Of a stretch of 64,000 nt of DNA, positions 19,471 through 27,155 are shown one piece after another (position 1 is the first letter of the stretch; the number at the start of each line of letters is the position of its first letter). The stretch covers positions 1 to 64,000 of the forward strand of contig NZ_QGLE01000009.1 in NCBI RefSeq assembly GCF_003173035.1, given 5' to 3'. Under the pieces are notes generated by a model. That model made no database searches. It was given only the letters and a program-made list of their open reading frames with translations, and was not told where the DNA came from. The position numbers were made by a program, and so were the translations under genes. This stretch comes from Zavarzinia aquatilis. GTDB taxonomy: Bacteria; Pseudomonadota; Alphaproteobacteria; Zavarziniales; Zavarziniaceae.

Positions 19471-19794
19471 ATGTCCGAAATCACTGTCACCTTCGTCCAG
19501 AAGGATGGGGAGCGCCGTCATTTCACCGCCGCCAGCGGCCAGACCCTGATGGAGGTCGGCCGCGCCGGCGACGTCCGCGGCATCCTCGGAGAATGCGGCG
19601 GCGCCTGCTCCTGCGGTACCTGCCGCGTCGTTGTCGAGGACGAGGCGCAGCGCCGACTGGTCGGCGACGCCGGGGGCCTCGAGGCTGATCTTCTGTTCTT
19701 CTTCGACGACAACCCGCCCGGTACCAGGCTCGCCTGCCAGATCCGTCTGGCGCCGGAGTTGGACCGTCTGGTGGTCACGGTCCCCCAGGATTGA
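19471..19794 (+). CDS. [2Fe-2S] ferredoxin
   Basis: A 107-residue putidaredoxin/adrenodoxin-type ferredoxin, the likely electron donor of the adjacent P450. The cluster ligands are Cys42, Cys48 and Cys51 (C-x5-C-x2-C in ECGGACSCGTC) and Cys89 (RLACQIRL). Cys46 is an extra cysteine inside the ligand loop, not a normal ligand. The length is standard. Alternative in-frame starts at 19444 and 19459 would add 9 or 4 residues; the Met at 19471 matches the family N-terminus. It needs a ferredoxin-NAD(P)H reductase encoded elsewhere. Confidence 0.93.
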   Translation: MSEITVTFVQKDGERRHFTAASGQTLMEVGRAGDVRGILGECGGACSCGTCRVVVEDEAQRRLVGDAGGLEADLLFFFDDNPPGTRLACQIRLAPELDRLVVTVPQD

Positions 19795-19842
19795 TCCAGA
19801 CTGGGGCGATTAGACTTTCTCAATTTCCAAATAGTGTTTGAC

Positions 19843-19862
19843 GGAAATTGTTGCCTTTGTGC
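19843..19862. promoter_or_regulatory. Shared motif, copy 3 (upstream of aldehyde dehydrogenase)
   Basis: GGAAATTGTTGCC (19843-19855) matches the sequences at 16367 and 18086. It lies about 180 bases before the aldehyde dehydrogenase start, in a 249-base gap that therefore probably contains a second promoter of the cluster. Confidence 0.45.
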
Positions 19863-19928
19863 AGTATTGGACCAAGCCCAAACAACAAACCGGGCGATAA
19901 CAACAAGACGGGCGATCTGGGAGGGATC

Positions 19929-19955
19929 ATGAACGCACAGGGAAATTCCGGCTGA
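19929..19955 (+). other. Tiny ORF with strong ribosome binding site
   Basis: GGGAGGG stands right before an ATG that opens an 8-codon frame (MNAQGNSG) ending in TGA. It lies 89 bases before the aldehyde dehydrogenase start. It could be a leader peptide, the remnant of a lost gene start, or chance. The strength of the ribosome site is the only reason to list it. Confidence 0.3.
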
Positions 19956-19992
19956 AGCCCGGATACCGCCAGGCCGGGCCGCGCCCGCCATT

Positions 19993-20009
19993 GTAATCAC
20001 ATAAATTAC
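19993..20009. promoter_or_regulatory. Small inverted repeat before aldehyde dehydrogenase
   Basis: GTAAT (19993-19997) and ATTAC (20005-20009) flank a 7-base AT-rich spacer, 35 bases before the aldehyde dehydrogenase start. The AT-rich island stands out from its GC-rich surroundings and may be a promoter or binding site. Confidence 0.3.
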
Positions 20010-20043
20010 GAACGGGATTCCCCGTCGCGATCGGAAGTGCCCG

Positions 20044-21495
20044 ATGACCGTCATCCAGGTCGAGGGCGGCGCCATGCCTGGTGCCGGCCCTGCCGAAGAA
20101 TTGCGCCTTCGTCTTGCCCGGCTGCAGGCCGGGGCGGCGGCCGAACCCTATCCGACAGCGCGCCGCCGGATCGACCGGCTCAACCGCTGCATCGCCATGC
20201 TGGTCGACGAGCGCGAGCGCATCGCGGCGGCCATCGCCGCCGACTATGGCCATCGGTCCTGGCATCAGACCATGATCGCCGAGATTTTCACCACGGTCGA
20301 GGCGTTGAAACACGCCCGTTCCCATGTGAACCGCTGGATGCGGCCCGAGCGCCGCCGCCTGCCGCTGCATCTTGCCCTGCTCGGCGCCCGCGGCCGGGTT
20401 TTCCATCAGCCGGTTGGCGTGGTCGGCGTGGTTGGGCCCTGGAATTTTCCGGTCAATCTGCTGCTCGCGCCGCTCGCCGGTATTCTCGCCGCCGGCAACC
20501 GCGCCCTGCTGAAGCCCTCGGAACACACGCCTGCGACCGCGGAGCTGCTCGCCGAGCTGGTGGCCGGGCGTTTCGATGCCGACGAAATCGCGATGGCGAC
20601 CGGCGGACGCGCCGTCGCCGAGGCCTTCTGCCGCCTGCCCTTCGACCATCTGATCTATACCGGCGGGGGCGAGGTGGCGCGTCTCGTCATGCGGGCCGCG
20701 GCGGAAAATCTGGTGCCTGTCACGCTCGAACTCGGTGGCAAGTCGCCGGTGGTGATCGGCACGGGCGCCGATCTCGCCATGGCGGCGCGGCGCATCGTCG
20801 GCGGCAAGATGCTGAACATGGGCCAGGTCTGCCTCGCCCCCGATTACATCCTGGTCGCCGCCGGGCAGCGGGATGCGCTGGTCGCCGCCCTGACCGCCGA
20901 AATCGCCCGTCTCGCGCCCGAAGGGGCGGGTGGGGCCGATGTCTCGGCGATCGTCAACCAGAACCATTACGACCGGCTCGCCGCCTATCTCGCCGACGCG
21001 GCACGTCGGGGGGCGGCGATCGTCACGGCGCCGGGGCAGGCGCCGCTGCCGGAAGGCCGGCGGATGCCGATCACCCTCGTGGTCGACCCGCCGGCCGACG
21101 CCCGCGTGATGGCGGAAGAGATTTTCGGCCCCCTGATCGTGGTCCGGTCCACCGCCGGTTTCGAGGCCGCGGTAGAGGCGATCCGGGAGCGGCCCCGTCC
21201 GCTCGCCCTCTATTACTTCGGGCGCGACAGGGGCGAGATCGACCGCCTGACGCGTGAGACAGTCTCCGGCGCCCTGGTGATCGGTGACGTCATCATGCAC
21301 TACACGGTCGAGGATCTGCCCTTCGGCGGTGCTGGTGCCAGCGGCATGGGCGCCTATCACGGCATCGACGGCTTCCGCCGCTTCTCGGTGCCCAAGGCGG
21401 TCTACCGCCAGACCTTCCTCGACACGAGCGCCCTGGTGCGTCCGCCCTTCGGCCCGCGGCGCAGCCGCCTGCTCGACCTGGCGATCCGAAAATGA
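20044..21495 (+). CDS. Aldehyde dehydrogenase (coniferyl-aldehyde dehydrogenase-like)
   Basis: A 483-residue NAD(P)-dependent aldehyde dehydrogenase of the class 3/coniferyl type. Key residues are visible: oxyanion Asn134 in GPWNFP, Lys157 in LLKPSE, general base Glu229 in TLELGGKSP and nucleophile Cys263 in NMGQVCLAPDY. The coenzyme loop reads IYTGGGEVAR. The C-terminal YHGIDGFRRFSVPKAV resembles CalB and fatty-aldehyde dehydrogenases of this class. It likely oxidises an aldehyde formed after P450 hydroxylation to the acid that the nearby ligase activates. Its stop overlaps the next gene's start by ATGA. Exact substrate unknown. Confidence 0.92.
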   Translation: MTVIQVEGGAMPGAGPAEELRLRLARLQAGAAAEPYPTARRRIDRLNRCIAMLVDERERIAAAIAADYGHRSWHQTMIAEIFTTVEALKHARSHVNRWMRPERRRLPLHLALLGARGRVFHQPVGVVGVVGPWNFPVNLLLAPLAGILAAGNRALLKPSEHTPATAELLAELVAGRFDADEIAMATGGRAVAEAFCRLPFDHLIYTGGGEVARLVMRAAAENLVPVTLELGGKSPVVIGTGADLAMAARRIVGGKMLNMGQVCLAPDYILVAAGQRDALVAALTAEIARLAPEGAGGADVSAIVNQNHYDRLAAYLADAARRGAAIVTAPGQAPLPEGRRMPITLVVDPPADARVMAEEIFGPLIVVRSTAGFEAAVEAIRERPRPLALYYFGRDRGEIDRLTRETVSGALVIGDVIMHYTVEDLPFGGAGASGMGAYHGIDGFRRFSVPKAVYRQTFLDTSALVRPPFGPRRSRLLDLAIRK

Positions 21496-22382
21496 GCCAC
21501 GTGGAGAAAGATGCCGGCCTCGAGCGGCGCTACGAGGGTTTCGGCCTCACCGTCGAGGACAAGGGCATCGCCGTCCTCCGGCTCGACCGGCCGGAGTTCC
21601 GGAACGGCCTGACCTGGCCCTTCTGGCGCGATCTCGGCCGCGCCCTGCGCGACCTCGACGCTGGCGGTGATATCCGGGCCGCCATCATCGAGGCCGCCGG
21701 GCCGCACTTCAGCGCCGGCATGGCCTATGACTTCTTCCGCTGCAGCGAGCGGCCCGCGACCATGGACGCCGGACGGTTCAGCGAGACCCTGCGCCACGTC
21801 GTGCTCGACCTGCAGGACGCGGTCGCCAGCCTGGAACAGGTGAGGTTTCCGGTGATCGCCGCGGTGCAGGGCGGTTGCATCGGCGCGGCGCTCGATCTCG
21901 TCTGCGCCGCGACCTTCAGGCTGTGCAGTGCCGATGCCTATTTCCAGGCCGCGGAAGTCGACATGGGGCTTGCCCCCGACATGGGCACGCTGCAACGCCT
22001 GCAGTTGCTGGTGCCGGCCGGCGTCGCCGCGGACGTCGCGCTGACCGGCCGCGCCCTGCCGGCGGCGGAAGCACTGCACCACGGCCTGGTCAGCGCGGTG
22101 CTTCCCGATCATGGGGCGCTCGCCGGGGCCGCGCGCGACCTCGCGGCGCGCATCGCGGCCAAATCGCCGCTGGCCGTCGCCGGCATCAAGGCCGGCCTGC
22201 TGTTCGCCCGCGATCACGGTGTCGCCGCAGGCCTTGGCCTCAGCGCGGCCTGGAACGCCGGCATGTTCGTGACCGAGGACGTTCACCGTTCGGTCGTTGC
22301 CCGGCGCGAGCGTGCCCCCGCCGTCTATGGCCAGCTCAATCCCCGTCCGGCCGACTGGCTGTTCCGGGACGAGAAGCCCTGA
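21492..22382 (+). CDS. Crotonase family, delta3,5-delta2,4-dienoyl-CoA isomerase-like
   Basis: A 296-residue crotonase-fold protein. The oxyanion-hole motifs HFSAGMAYD and VQGGCIGAALD are present. In place of the two hydratase glutamates it has Asp135, Glu155 and Asp163 (in AALDLV, AAEVDMG, APDMGTLQRL). The spacings of 20 and 8 residues equal those of the rat dienoyl-CoA isomerase triad (Asp176, Glu196, Asp204). The reaction would move double bonds of 3,5-dienoyl-CoA to 2,4-dienoyl-CoA, a step needed to degrade unsaturated chains with odd-positioned double bonds. It is translationally coupled to the aldehyde dehydrogenase gene. Confidence 0.85.
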   Translation: MSHVEKDAGLERRYEGFGLTVEDKGIAVLRLDRPEFRNGLTWPFWRDLGRALRDLDAGGDIRAAIIEAAGPHFSAGMAYDFFRCSERPATMDAGRFSETLRHVVLDLQDAVASLEQVRFPVIAAVQGGCIGAALDLVCAATFRLCSADAYFQAAEVDMGLAPDMGTLQRLQLLVPAGVAADVALTGRALPAAEALHHGLVSAVLPDHGALAGAARDLAARIAAKSPLAVAGIKAGLLFARDHGVAAGLGLSAAWNAGMFVTEDVHRSVVARRERAPAVYGQLNPRPADWLFRDEKP

Positions 22383-22405
22383 AATCACAAGAAGAGGAGG
22401 AAACC

Positions 22406-22816
22406 ATGACCCTTAAGCCGATAGATGTAACCAAAGCCGTTTTCACCGCCTTCGGTGCCGGCGACGTCGACGCCATTCTGGCCCTGATGCACGACGAGGT
22501 CCGGATCGAATTCTATGGTCCCTCGGTGATCCCCTATGCCGGTTTCTATGCCGGGGTGGAAGAGGCGCGCCGCTTCTTCGAAACGGTGCTTGCCTCGGTC
22601 GACATCCATCAGTTCGACGCCGAGGAATTCATCTGCGAGGCCGACAAGGTGGTGGTCACCGGCCACCTGAACCTGACGGCGCGGGCGACGGGCGGCCGCA
22701 TCGACAGTGATTTCGTCCATGTCATCACGGTGGCGGACGGCAAATGGCTGCGCTTCCGCGATTTCATGAACACGGCGGTCGCCGTCGCCGCCTTCTCCAC
22801 GCAGAAGGCGGCCTGA
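22406..22816 (+). CDS. NTF2-like / SnoaL-like protein
   Basis: A 136-residue cone-shaped alpha+beta protein of the NTF2/SnoaL-like group, here preceded by an excellent ribosome site (AGAGGAGGAAA, 5 bases before the ATG). Typical features are the N-terminal helices (VTKAVFTAFGAGDVDAILAL), the strand HDEVRIEFYGP and the hairpin VVVTGHLNLTARATG. Members act as isomerases, cyclases, dehydratases or ligand carriers; none of these can be chosen from sequence. An open frame starting further upstream is a shadow of the preceding gene. It sits 23 bases after the isomerase gene in the catabolic operon. Confidence 0.82.
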   Translation: MTLKPIDVTKAVFTAFGAGDVDAILALMHDEVRIEFYGPSVIPYAGFYAGVEEARRFFETVLASVDIHQFDAEEFICEADKVVVTGHLNLTARATGGRIDSDFVHVITVADGKWLRFRDFMNTAVAVAAFSTQKAA

Positions 22817-22819
22817 GCG

Positions 22820-23239
22820 ATGGCCTCGGCGGCTCGCTCCCTCGGTACCGGCGAACGCCGCGCGGCCGTGCTGCGCGAGGTGGCGCTGGCCGATCTCGTC
22901 GTGCTCGGTCCCTTCGCCGTGCCCGGCCTCGCCGAGGCCTATCTCGGTCTCTGGTTCCAGCTGAACGGCGCCCTCGGCTTTGCCGCGGATGCGCCGCTGC
23001 TCGGCCCGACCGGCGGCCTTTTGCTCAACCTCCTCGGCTTCTTCGCCGTGCTTTCGGCGCTGCTCCGCCTGCGCGATCCCGGCGGGGTCGCCTGGCCCCT
23101 GGCCGGGATGGCCAAGGCGGTGGCGGTTGTCCTGATCGCCGCGGGCCTTGCCCGGGGCGCGGCACCGATCTTCGCCGTGGCGCTCGTGGCCGACGCCATC
23201 GCCTGCATCCGCCTTGCCCTGGCGGCGCGGCAGTCCTGA
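22820..23239 (+). CDS. Small integral membrane protein, unknown
   Basis: A 139-residue protein I do not recognise. Hydrophobic segments lie at about 22-46 (ALADLVVLGPFAVPGLAEAY), 62-82 (LLGPTGGLLLNLLGFFAVLS), 90-110 (AWPLAGMAKAVAVVLIAAGL) and 113-133 (APIFAVALVADAIACIRLAL), so four membrane helices are likely with both ends inside. The basic N-terminus fits a cytoplasmic start. It begins 3 bases after the NTF2-like gene and precedes the RND transporter by 40 bases, so it is co-transcribed and may be an accessory subunit of that transporter. That link is inference. Confidence 0.75.
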   Translation: MASAARSLGTGERRAAVLREVALADLVVLGPFAVPGLAEAYLGLWFQLNGALGFAADAPLLGPTGGLLLNLLGFFAVLSALLRLRDPGGVAWPLAGMAKAVAVVLIAAGLARGAAPIFAVALVADAIACIRLALAARQS

Positions 23240-23279
23240 CCGCGGCATTCCAACGATCTCGAGACAAAGGTCCGAAGCA

Positions 23280-25715
23280 GTGCAGAACACGCCTTTCCGA
23301 ATTGCCCGCTGGGTCATGGCGAACCGCCTGGCCACCTTCGGCGTGGCCATCGCCCTGACCATCTTCTTCGCCCTCGGCCTGCGCAACGTCGAGCTGCGCA
23401 CCATCTTCTCGGACCTGCTGCCGGCCGATCACCCCTATGTCCAGACCTTCAAGGATCATCCGAATTTCGGCAATCCGTTGACCATCACCCTGATGGTCAA
23501 GCGCAAGCAGGGCGACATCTACAACATCGAGACCCTGAACAAGATCTGGAACATCACGCGGGATGTCGATCTGGCGCCTGCCGTCGATCATGACCAGGTG
23601 CTCTCGATCACGACGGAAAAGGCGCGCTATGCCGAAGCGACGCCCGAAGGCATCGACGTGCAGCCGATCATGGGCGACCACCCGCCCCGCGACCAGGCCG
23701 ACGTCGACGAATTCCGCCGCCGGGTGGAGATGTCGCCCAGCGCCCGGGCTTTCCTGATCTCCCAGGACCAGTCGGCGACCATCATCACGGTGACCTTCAT
23801 CGAGCGCCTGCTCGATTACGGCCGGGTCTTCGACTACATGCAGACGCTCGTCGAGCGCGAGCGTGACGCCGATCACGAGGTCTATATGGCGGGCCAGCCG
23901 GCCCTGACCGGCTGGGTCTATCACTACCAGCACCAGATGCTGTGGATCTTCGCCATCACCCTGGCCGCGCTGGTGCTCTCGCTCGTCGTTTACATGCGGA
24001 ACGTGATCGGTGTGCTGGTGCCGCTGGCCGCCAGCGCCGTGGCCGCCATCTGGGGCTTCGGCTTCGTCGGCTGGCTGGGCCTGCCGATCGAGCCGCTGAT
24101 CATGGTCGTGCCGCTGCTTCATGTCGCGCGCTCGTTCAGTCACTGCGTGCAGTTCATCGAGCGTTATTGCGAGGTGCTGCACCATGTGAAGGACCGGCGC
24201 AAGGCGGCGGAGATTTCGCTGGGCGTCATGATGGTGCCCGGCACCCTCGGTATCGTCACCGATGCCATCGGCCTCTGCCTGATCGCGGTCGCCCCCATTC
24301 CCGTGATGGAACGTCTGGCGATATTCTGCGGCTTCTGGGCGTTCATGCTGGTGCCGGCGAATGTCTTCCTGACCCCGTTGCTGCTTTCGTGGCTGCCGGC
24401 ACCGCGCAACATCCTGAAGATCACCGGCCGGGCCGGCGACCATGGCGTTCACGTGCTGATCCGCAACATGTTGCGCGGCCTCTCCACCTGGACCTTCGGC
24501 GGGCGCGCCCGCTACACCACGATCGCGGTCCTGCTGGTTTCCGCCTTCTGCATCTACCAGAATCTGAATGTGAAGATTGGCAATCCGGTCGAGGGGAGCA
24601 ATCTTCTCTACTCGGAATCGGAATTCAACGTCGCCGTCGCCCGCATCAACGAACAATTCCCCGGTCTCAACCGGCTGGAGATCGTGCTGGAGGCGAAGAA
24701 TCCGACCAATCCGAACCGGGTGGCGCGCCAGGCCCATACGATCGAAACCATGGCACGGATCGAGTATTTCCTCGAGAAGCAGCCGAACCCACCGGTCGCC
24801 ACCCTGTCCTTCGCCGACTATCTGCCCGAGGCGAACCGCCTGTTCTCCGGCGGCAATCCGAAGTGGCTCCCGCTCGAGCGTGACGATGCCTCGGTCGGGG
24901 CCGCGGTCTCGGCCCTGATGTTCGGCACAAGTCCCAAAGCCTTCCTTCATGTAACCGACTTCGAGCAGCAGAACGCCACGATCTCGCTCTGGTACAAGGA
25001 CAACACTCAGGAGACGGTCGACCGCGCGATCGAGCAGGCGCGCGCCGCCGTCGACCTGGTCGGCGCCGATCATCCGGATTTCCGGGTTCGCCTGGCGACC
25101 GGCTCCATCGCCCTGCAGCAATCGGTCAACGATGCGGTCGAGCACTACCACTGGATCATCCTGGGCCTGCTGAACCTGGCGATGTTCATCTCCTGCGCCC
25201 TTGCCTACAAATCTGTAACGGCAGGCATCCTGCTGCTCGTGCCCGTCAACCTGTCGAATTTCTTCCTGACCGCGGTGATGGTCGCCATGGGGCTCGGGCT
25301 CGACGTGAACAGCCTTCCCATCACGGCGATTGGCATTGGTGTCGGCATTGATTACGGCATCTATCTGCTCAGCCGGATCTGCGAGGAATATCAGGGCCAC
25401 AAGGATTATGGCGCGTCGATCCTCGCCTCGGTGGCGACCACCGGCAAGGCGATCTTCTTCACCGCCTCGATCATGCTGCTCGGCATCCTGCCCTGGTACT
25501 TCCTCTCCGAGCTGAAGTTCCTCGCCGACATGGGTCTGCTCCTCGTCATGGTCATGCTGATCAACATGGTGATCGCGCTGATCGTGGTGCCGCTCCTCGT
25601 CTGGCTGGTGAAGCCTTCCTTCGTCAAGCGCGACGATCTGATCGTGGGCGAGGGGGTCGATCTCTCCGCCTATATCACCGACGACACAGAACTTCGCGTC
25701 CTCGCCGCCCGGTGA
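23280..25715 (+). CDS. MMPL/RND-superfamily transporter
   Basis: An 811-residue inner-membrane transporter of the RND superfamily, closer to the MMPL/HpnN-like lipid exporters than to AcrB-type drug pumps. A first helix (about 17-36, ATFGVAIALTIFFALGL) leads to a periplasmic domain, then helix clusters at about 220-400 and 620-790, giving the duplicated 1+5/1+5 topology. The segment GIGVGIDYGIYLLSRICEEY is a typical TM4-type motif with proton-relay Asp. A GTG at 23280 is chosen as start because the frame upstream overlaps the previous gene and the protein then starts as VQNTPFRIARWV. There is no adaptor gene nearby. It probably moves a lipid-like substrate of this pathway; direction unknown. 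Confidence 0.9.
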   Translation: MQNTPFRIARWVMANRLATFGVAIALTIFFALGLRNVELRTIFSDLLPADHPYVQTFKDHPNFGNPLTITLMVKRKQGDIYNIETLNKIWNITRDVDLAPAVDHDQVLSITTEKARYAEATPEGIDVQPIMGDHPPRDQADVDEFRRRVEMSPSARAFLISQDQSATIITVTFIERLLDYGRVFDYMQTLVERERDADHEVYMAGQPALTGWVYHYQHQMLWIFAITLAALVLSLVVYMRNVIGVLVPLAASAVAAIWGFGFVGWLGLPIEPLIMVVPLLHVARSFSHCVQFIERYCEVLHHVKDRRKAAEISLGVMMVPGTLGIVTDAIGLCLIAVAPIPVMERLAIFCGFWAFMLVPANVFLTPLLLSWLPAPRNILKITGRAGDHGVHVLIRNMLRGLSTWTFGGRARYTTIAVLLVSAFCIYQNLNVKIGNPVEGSNLLYSESEFNVAVARINEQFPGLNRLEIVLEAKNPTNPNRVARQAHTIETMARIEYFLEKQPNPPVATLSFADYLPEANRLFSGGNPKWLPLERDDASVGAAVSALMFGTSPKAFLHVTDFEQQNATISLWYKDNTQETVDRAIEQARAAVDLVGADHPDFRVRLATGSIALQQSVNDAVEHYHWIILGLLNLAMFISCALAYKSVTAGILLLVPVNLSNFFLTAVMVAMGLGLDVNSLPITAIGIGVGIDYGIYLLSRICEEYQGHKDYGASILASVATTGKAIFFTASIMLLGILPWYFLSELKFLADMGLLLVMVMLINMVIALIVVPLLVWLVKPSFVKRDDLIVGEGVDLSAYITDDTELRVLAAR

Positions 25716-25757
25716 TCCCCGCGGTCACCCCATAACACAGCCTCAGGGAGAAACATC

Positions 25758-27143
25758 ATGCATATCAGAAAATACGACGCGGGCTACAGCCGGCGCCAGT
25801 TCATGGAACGTACCGCCAAGGGTATCGCCGCTGCCGGCGTCCTTCAGCCGCTCTGGCCGCTGATCGCCAATGCCCAGGACACCGCCAAGGCCTATCCCGA
25901 GGAACTGCGCTCGCTCGACGCCTATACCAAGGGCAAGGTGAAGGAGGGCGACATCGTCGATGCCTCCAACGTCGACCTGGTGAAGGACCTGCTCGATCCC
26001 ATCTCCTACAAGCAGATCAAGGAGATGGGGCGCCGGATCAAGGTCGCGCCGACCACGCGGGACGTCACCAAGCTTTACAACACGAAGTATCTCGAAGCGA
26101 CGGTGCGCAACGCCGGCAAGGCGAAGTTCGACGCCAGCGGCAATGTGGTGACCGAGGACGGCAAGCGCTGGATCGGCGGCAATCCCTTCCCCAACGCCAA
26201 GACCGGGGTCGAGGTCTATGCCAATCTCACGCTGTCCTGGGGGCGCAACGATCAGGCCTTCTATGCCGTGCGCGACTGGGACATCACGCCGTCCGGCAAT
26301 GTCGCCTATCAGTACGATTTCTGCTGGGCGGAAGAGAATGTCAGCGGCCGCGTGAACGACACGGGCAAACCCTATGTCGACGGCGGCTTCGAGGACATGC
26401 TGCGCTTCCAGTCGGTCTTCTTCACGTCGCCGAACGACGTCAAGGGCACGTCCTTCCTGTCGAACTGGTTCTATGACCAGACCAAGTTCCCGGATCTGTT
26501 CGGTTACCTGCCGGCCTTCAAGCGCGAACGCCGCTTCCCGACCAACCAGCGGTTCGAGCCGCTGGTGCCCGGCATCACGCTGTTCCTGTCCGACGCCTGG
26601 CACGCTGGCGATCCCATGCTGACCTGGGGCAATTACAAGATCGTCGAGACCAAGCCCCATCTCGGTGTCACGGGCGGGAACTGGCACGGCGATCAGCCGA
26701 ACTGGGAGCCGCCGGTGCACGGCGGGCCCAAGGGCCTCACCTTCTATGAATATCAGGTCGAATTCATCCCGGAAGTCCTGGTGATCGAGAGCGAGCCGAC
26801 AGGTTACCCCCGCGCACCTGTGGGCAAGCGGCGCACCTATGTCGACGTCCGCAACATGATGTCGGTCGGCTGCAATACCTACGACCGGCGTGGCGAGCTG
26901 TGGAAGACGGTCGATGCCGCCTTCGGCCGGTTCGAGCGCGGCGATCTCTCGGTCAAGGACGGGAACGGCGAGGTCGTGTGGTCGGTGCAGTCCGTGATGT
27001 GCCATGACATCCAGGCAAACCGCATGAGCCGCTTCTATCTCGCGCAGGAAATTCCGGGCGGTTACAAGTGCGAATGGAATCAGGGAAGTCTCTACGAGCG
27101 TTACCTGACGATCCAGGCGATCCGTCGCCTGGGTTCGACCTGA
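25758..27143 (+). CDS. DUF1329 protein with Tat signal, copy 1
   Basis: A 461-residue exported protein of the DUF1329 family, thought to be periplasmic and related in fold to lipid/lipoprotein carriers of the LolA/LolB type (from memory). The N-terminus carries a twin-arginine signal, SRRQFM at 11-16 followed by a hydrophobic stretch, with likely cleavage near ANAQ (residue 40), so it should leave the cell folded. The mature part begins KAYPEELRSLDAYT, identical in layout to the second copy at 31428. DUF1329 genes commonly accompany DUF1302, YCF48-like and RND genes, exactly as here. Role proposed: carrying a hydrophobic substrate across the periplasm. Not proven for any member I can name. 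Confidence 0.85.
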   Translation: MHIRKYDAGYSRRQFMERTAKGIAAAGVLQPLWPLIANAQDTAKAYPEELRSLDAYTKGKVKEGDIVDASNVDLVKDLLDPISYKQIKEMGRRIKVAPTTRDVTKLYNTKYLEATVRNAGKAKFDASGNVVTEDGKRWIGGNPFPNAKTGVEVYANLTLSWGRNDQAFYAVRDWDITPSGNVAYQYDFCWAEENVSGRVNDTGKPYVDGGFEDMLRFQSVFFTSPNDVKGTSFLSNWFYDQTKFPDLFGYLPAFKRERRFPTNQRFEPLVPGITLFLSDAWHAGDPMLTWGNYKIVETKPHLGVTGGNWHGDQPNWEPPVHGGPKGLTFYEYQVEFIPEVLVIESEPTGYPRAPVGKRRTYVDVRNMMSVGCNTYDRRGELWKTVDAAFGRFERGDLSVKDGNGEVVWSVQSVMCHDIQANRMSRFYLAQEIPGGYKCEWNQGSLYERYLTIQAIRRLGST

Positions 27144-27155
27144 GGGAGCGGTGCG

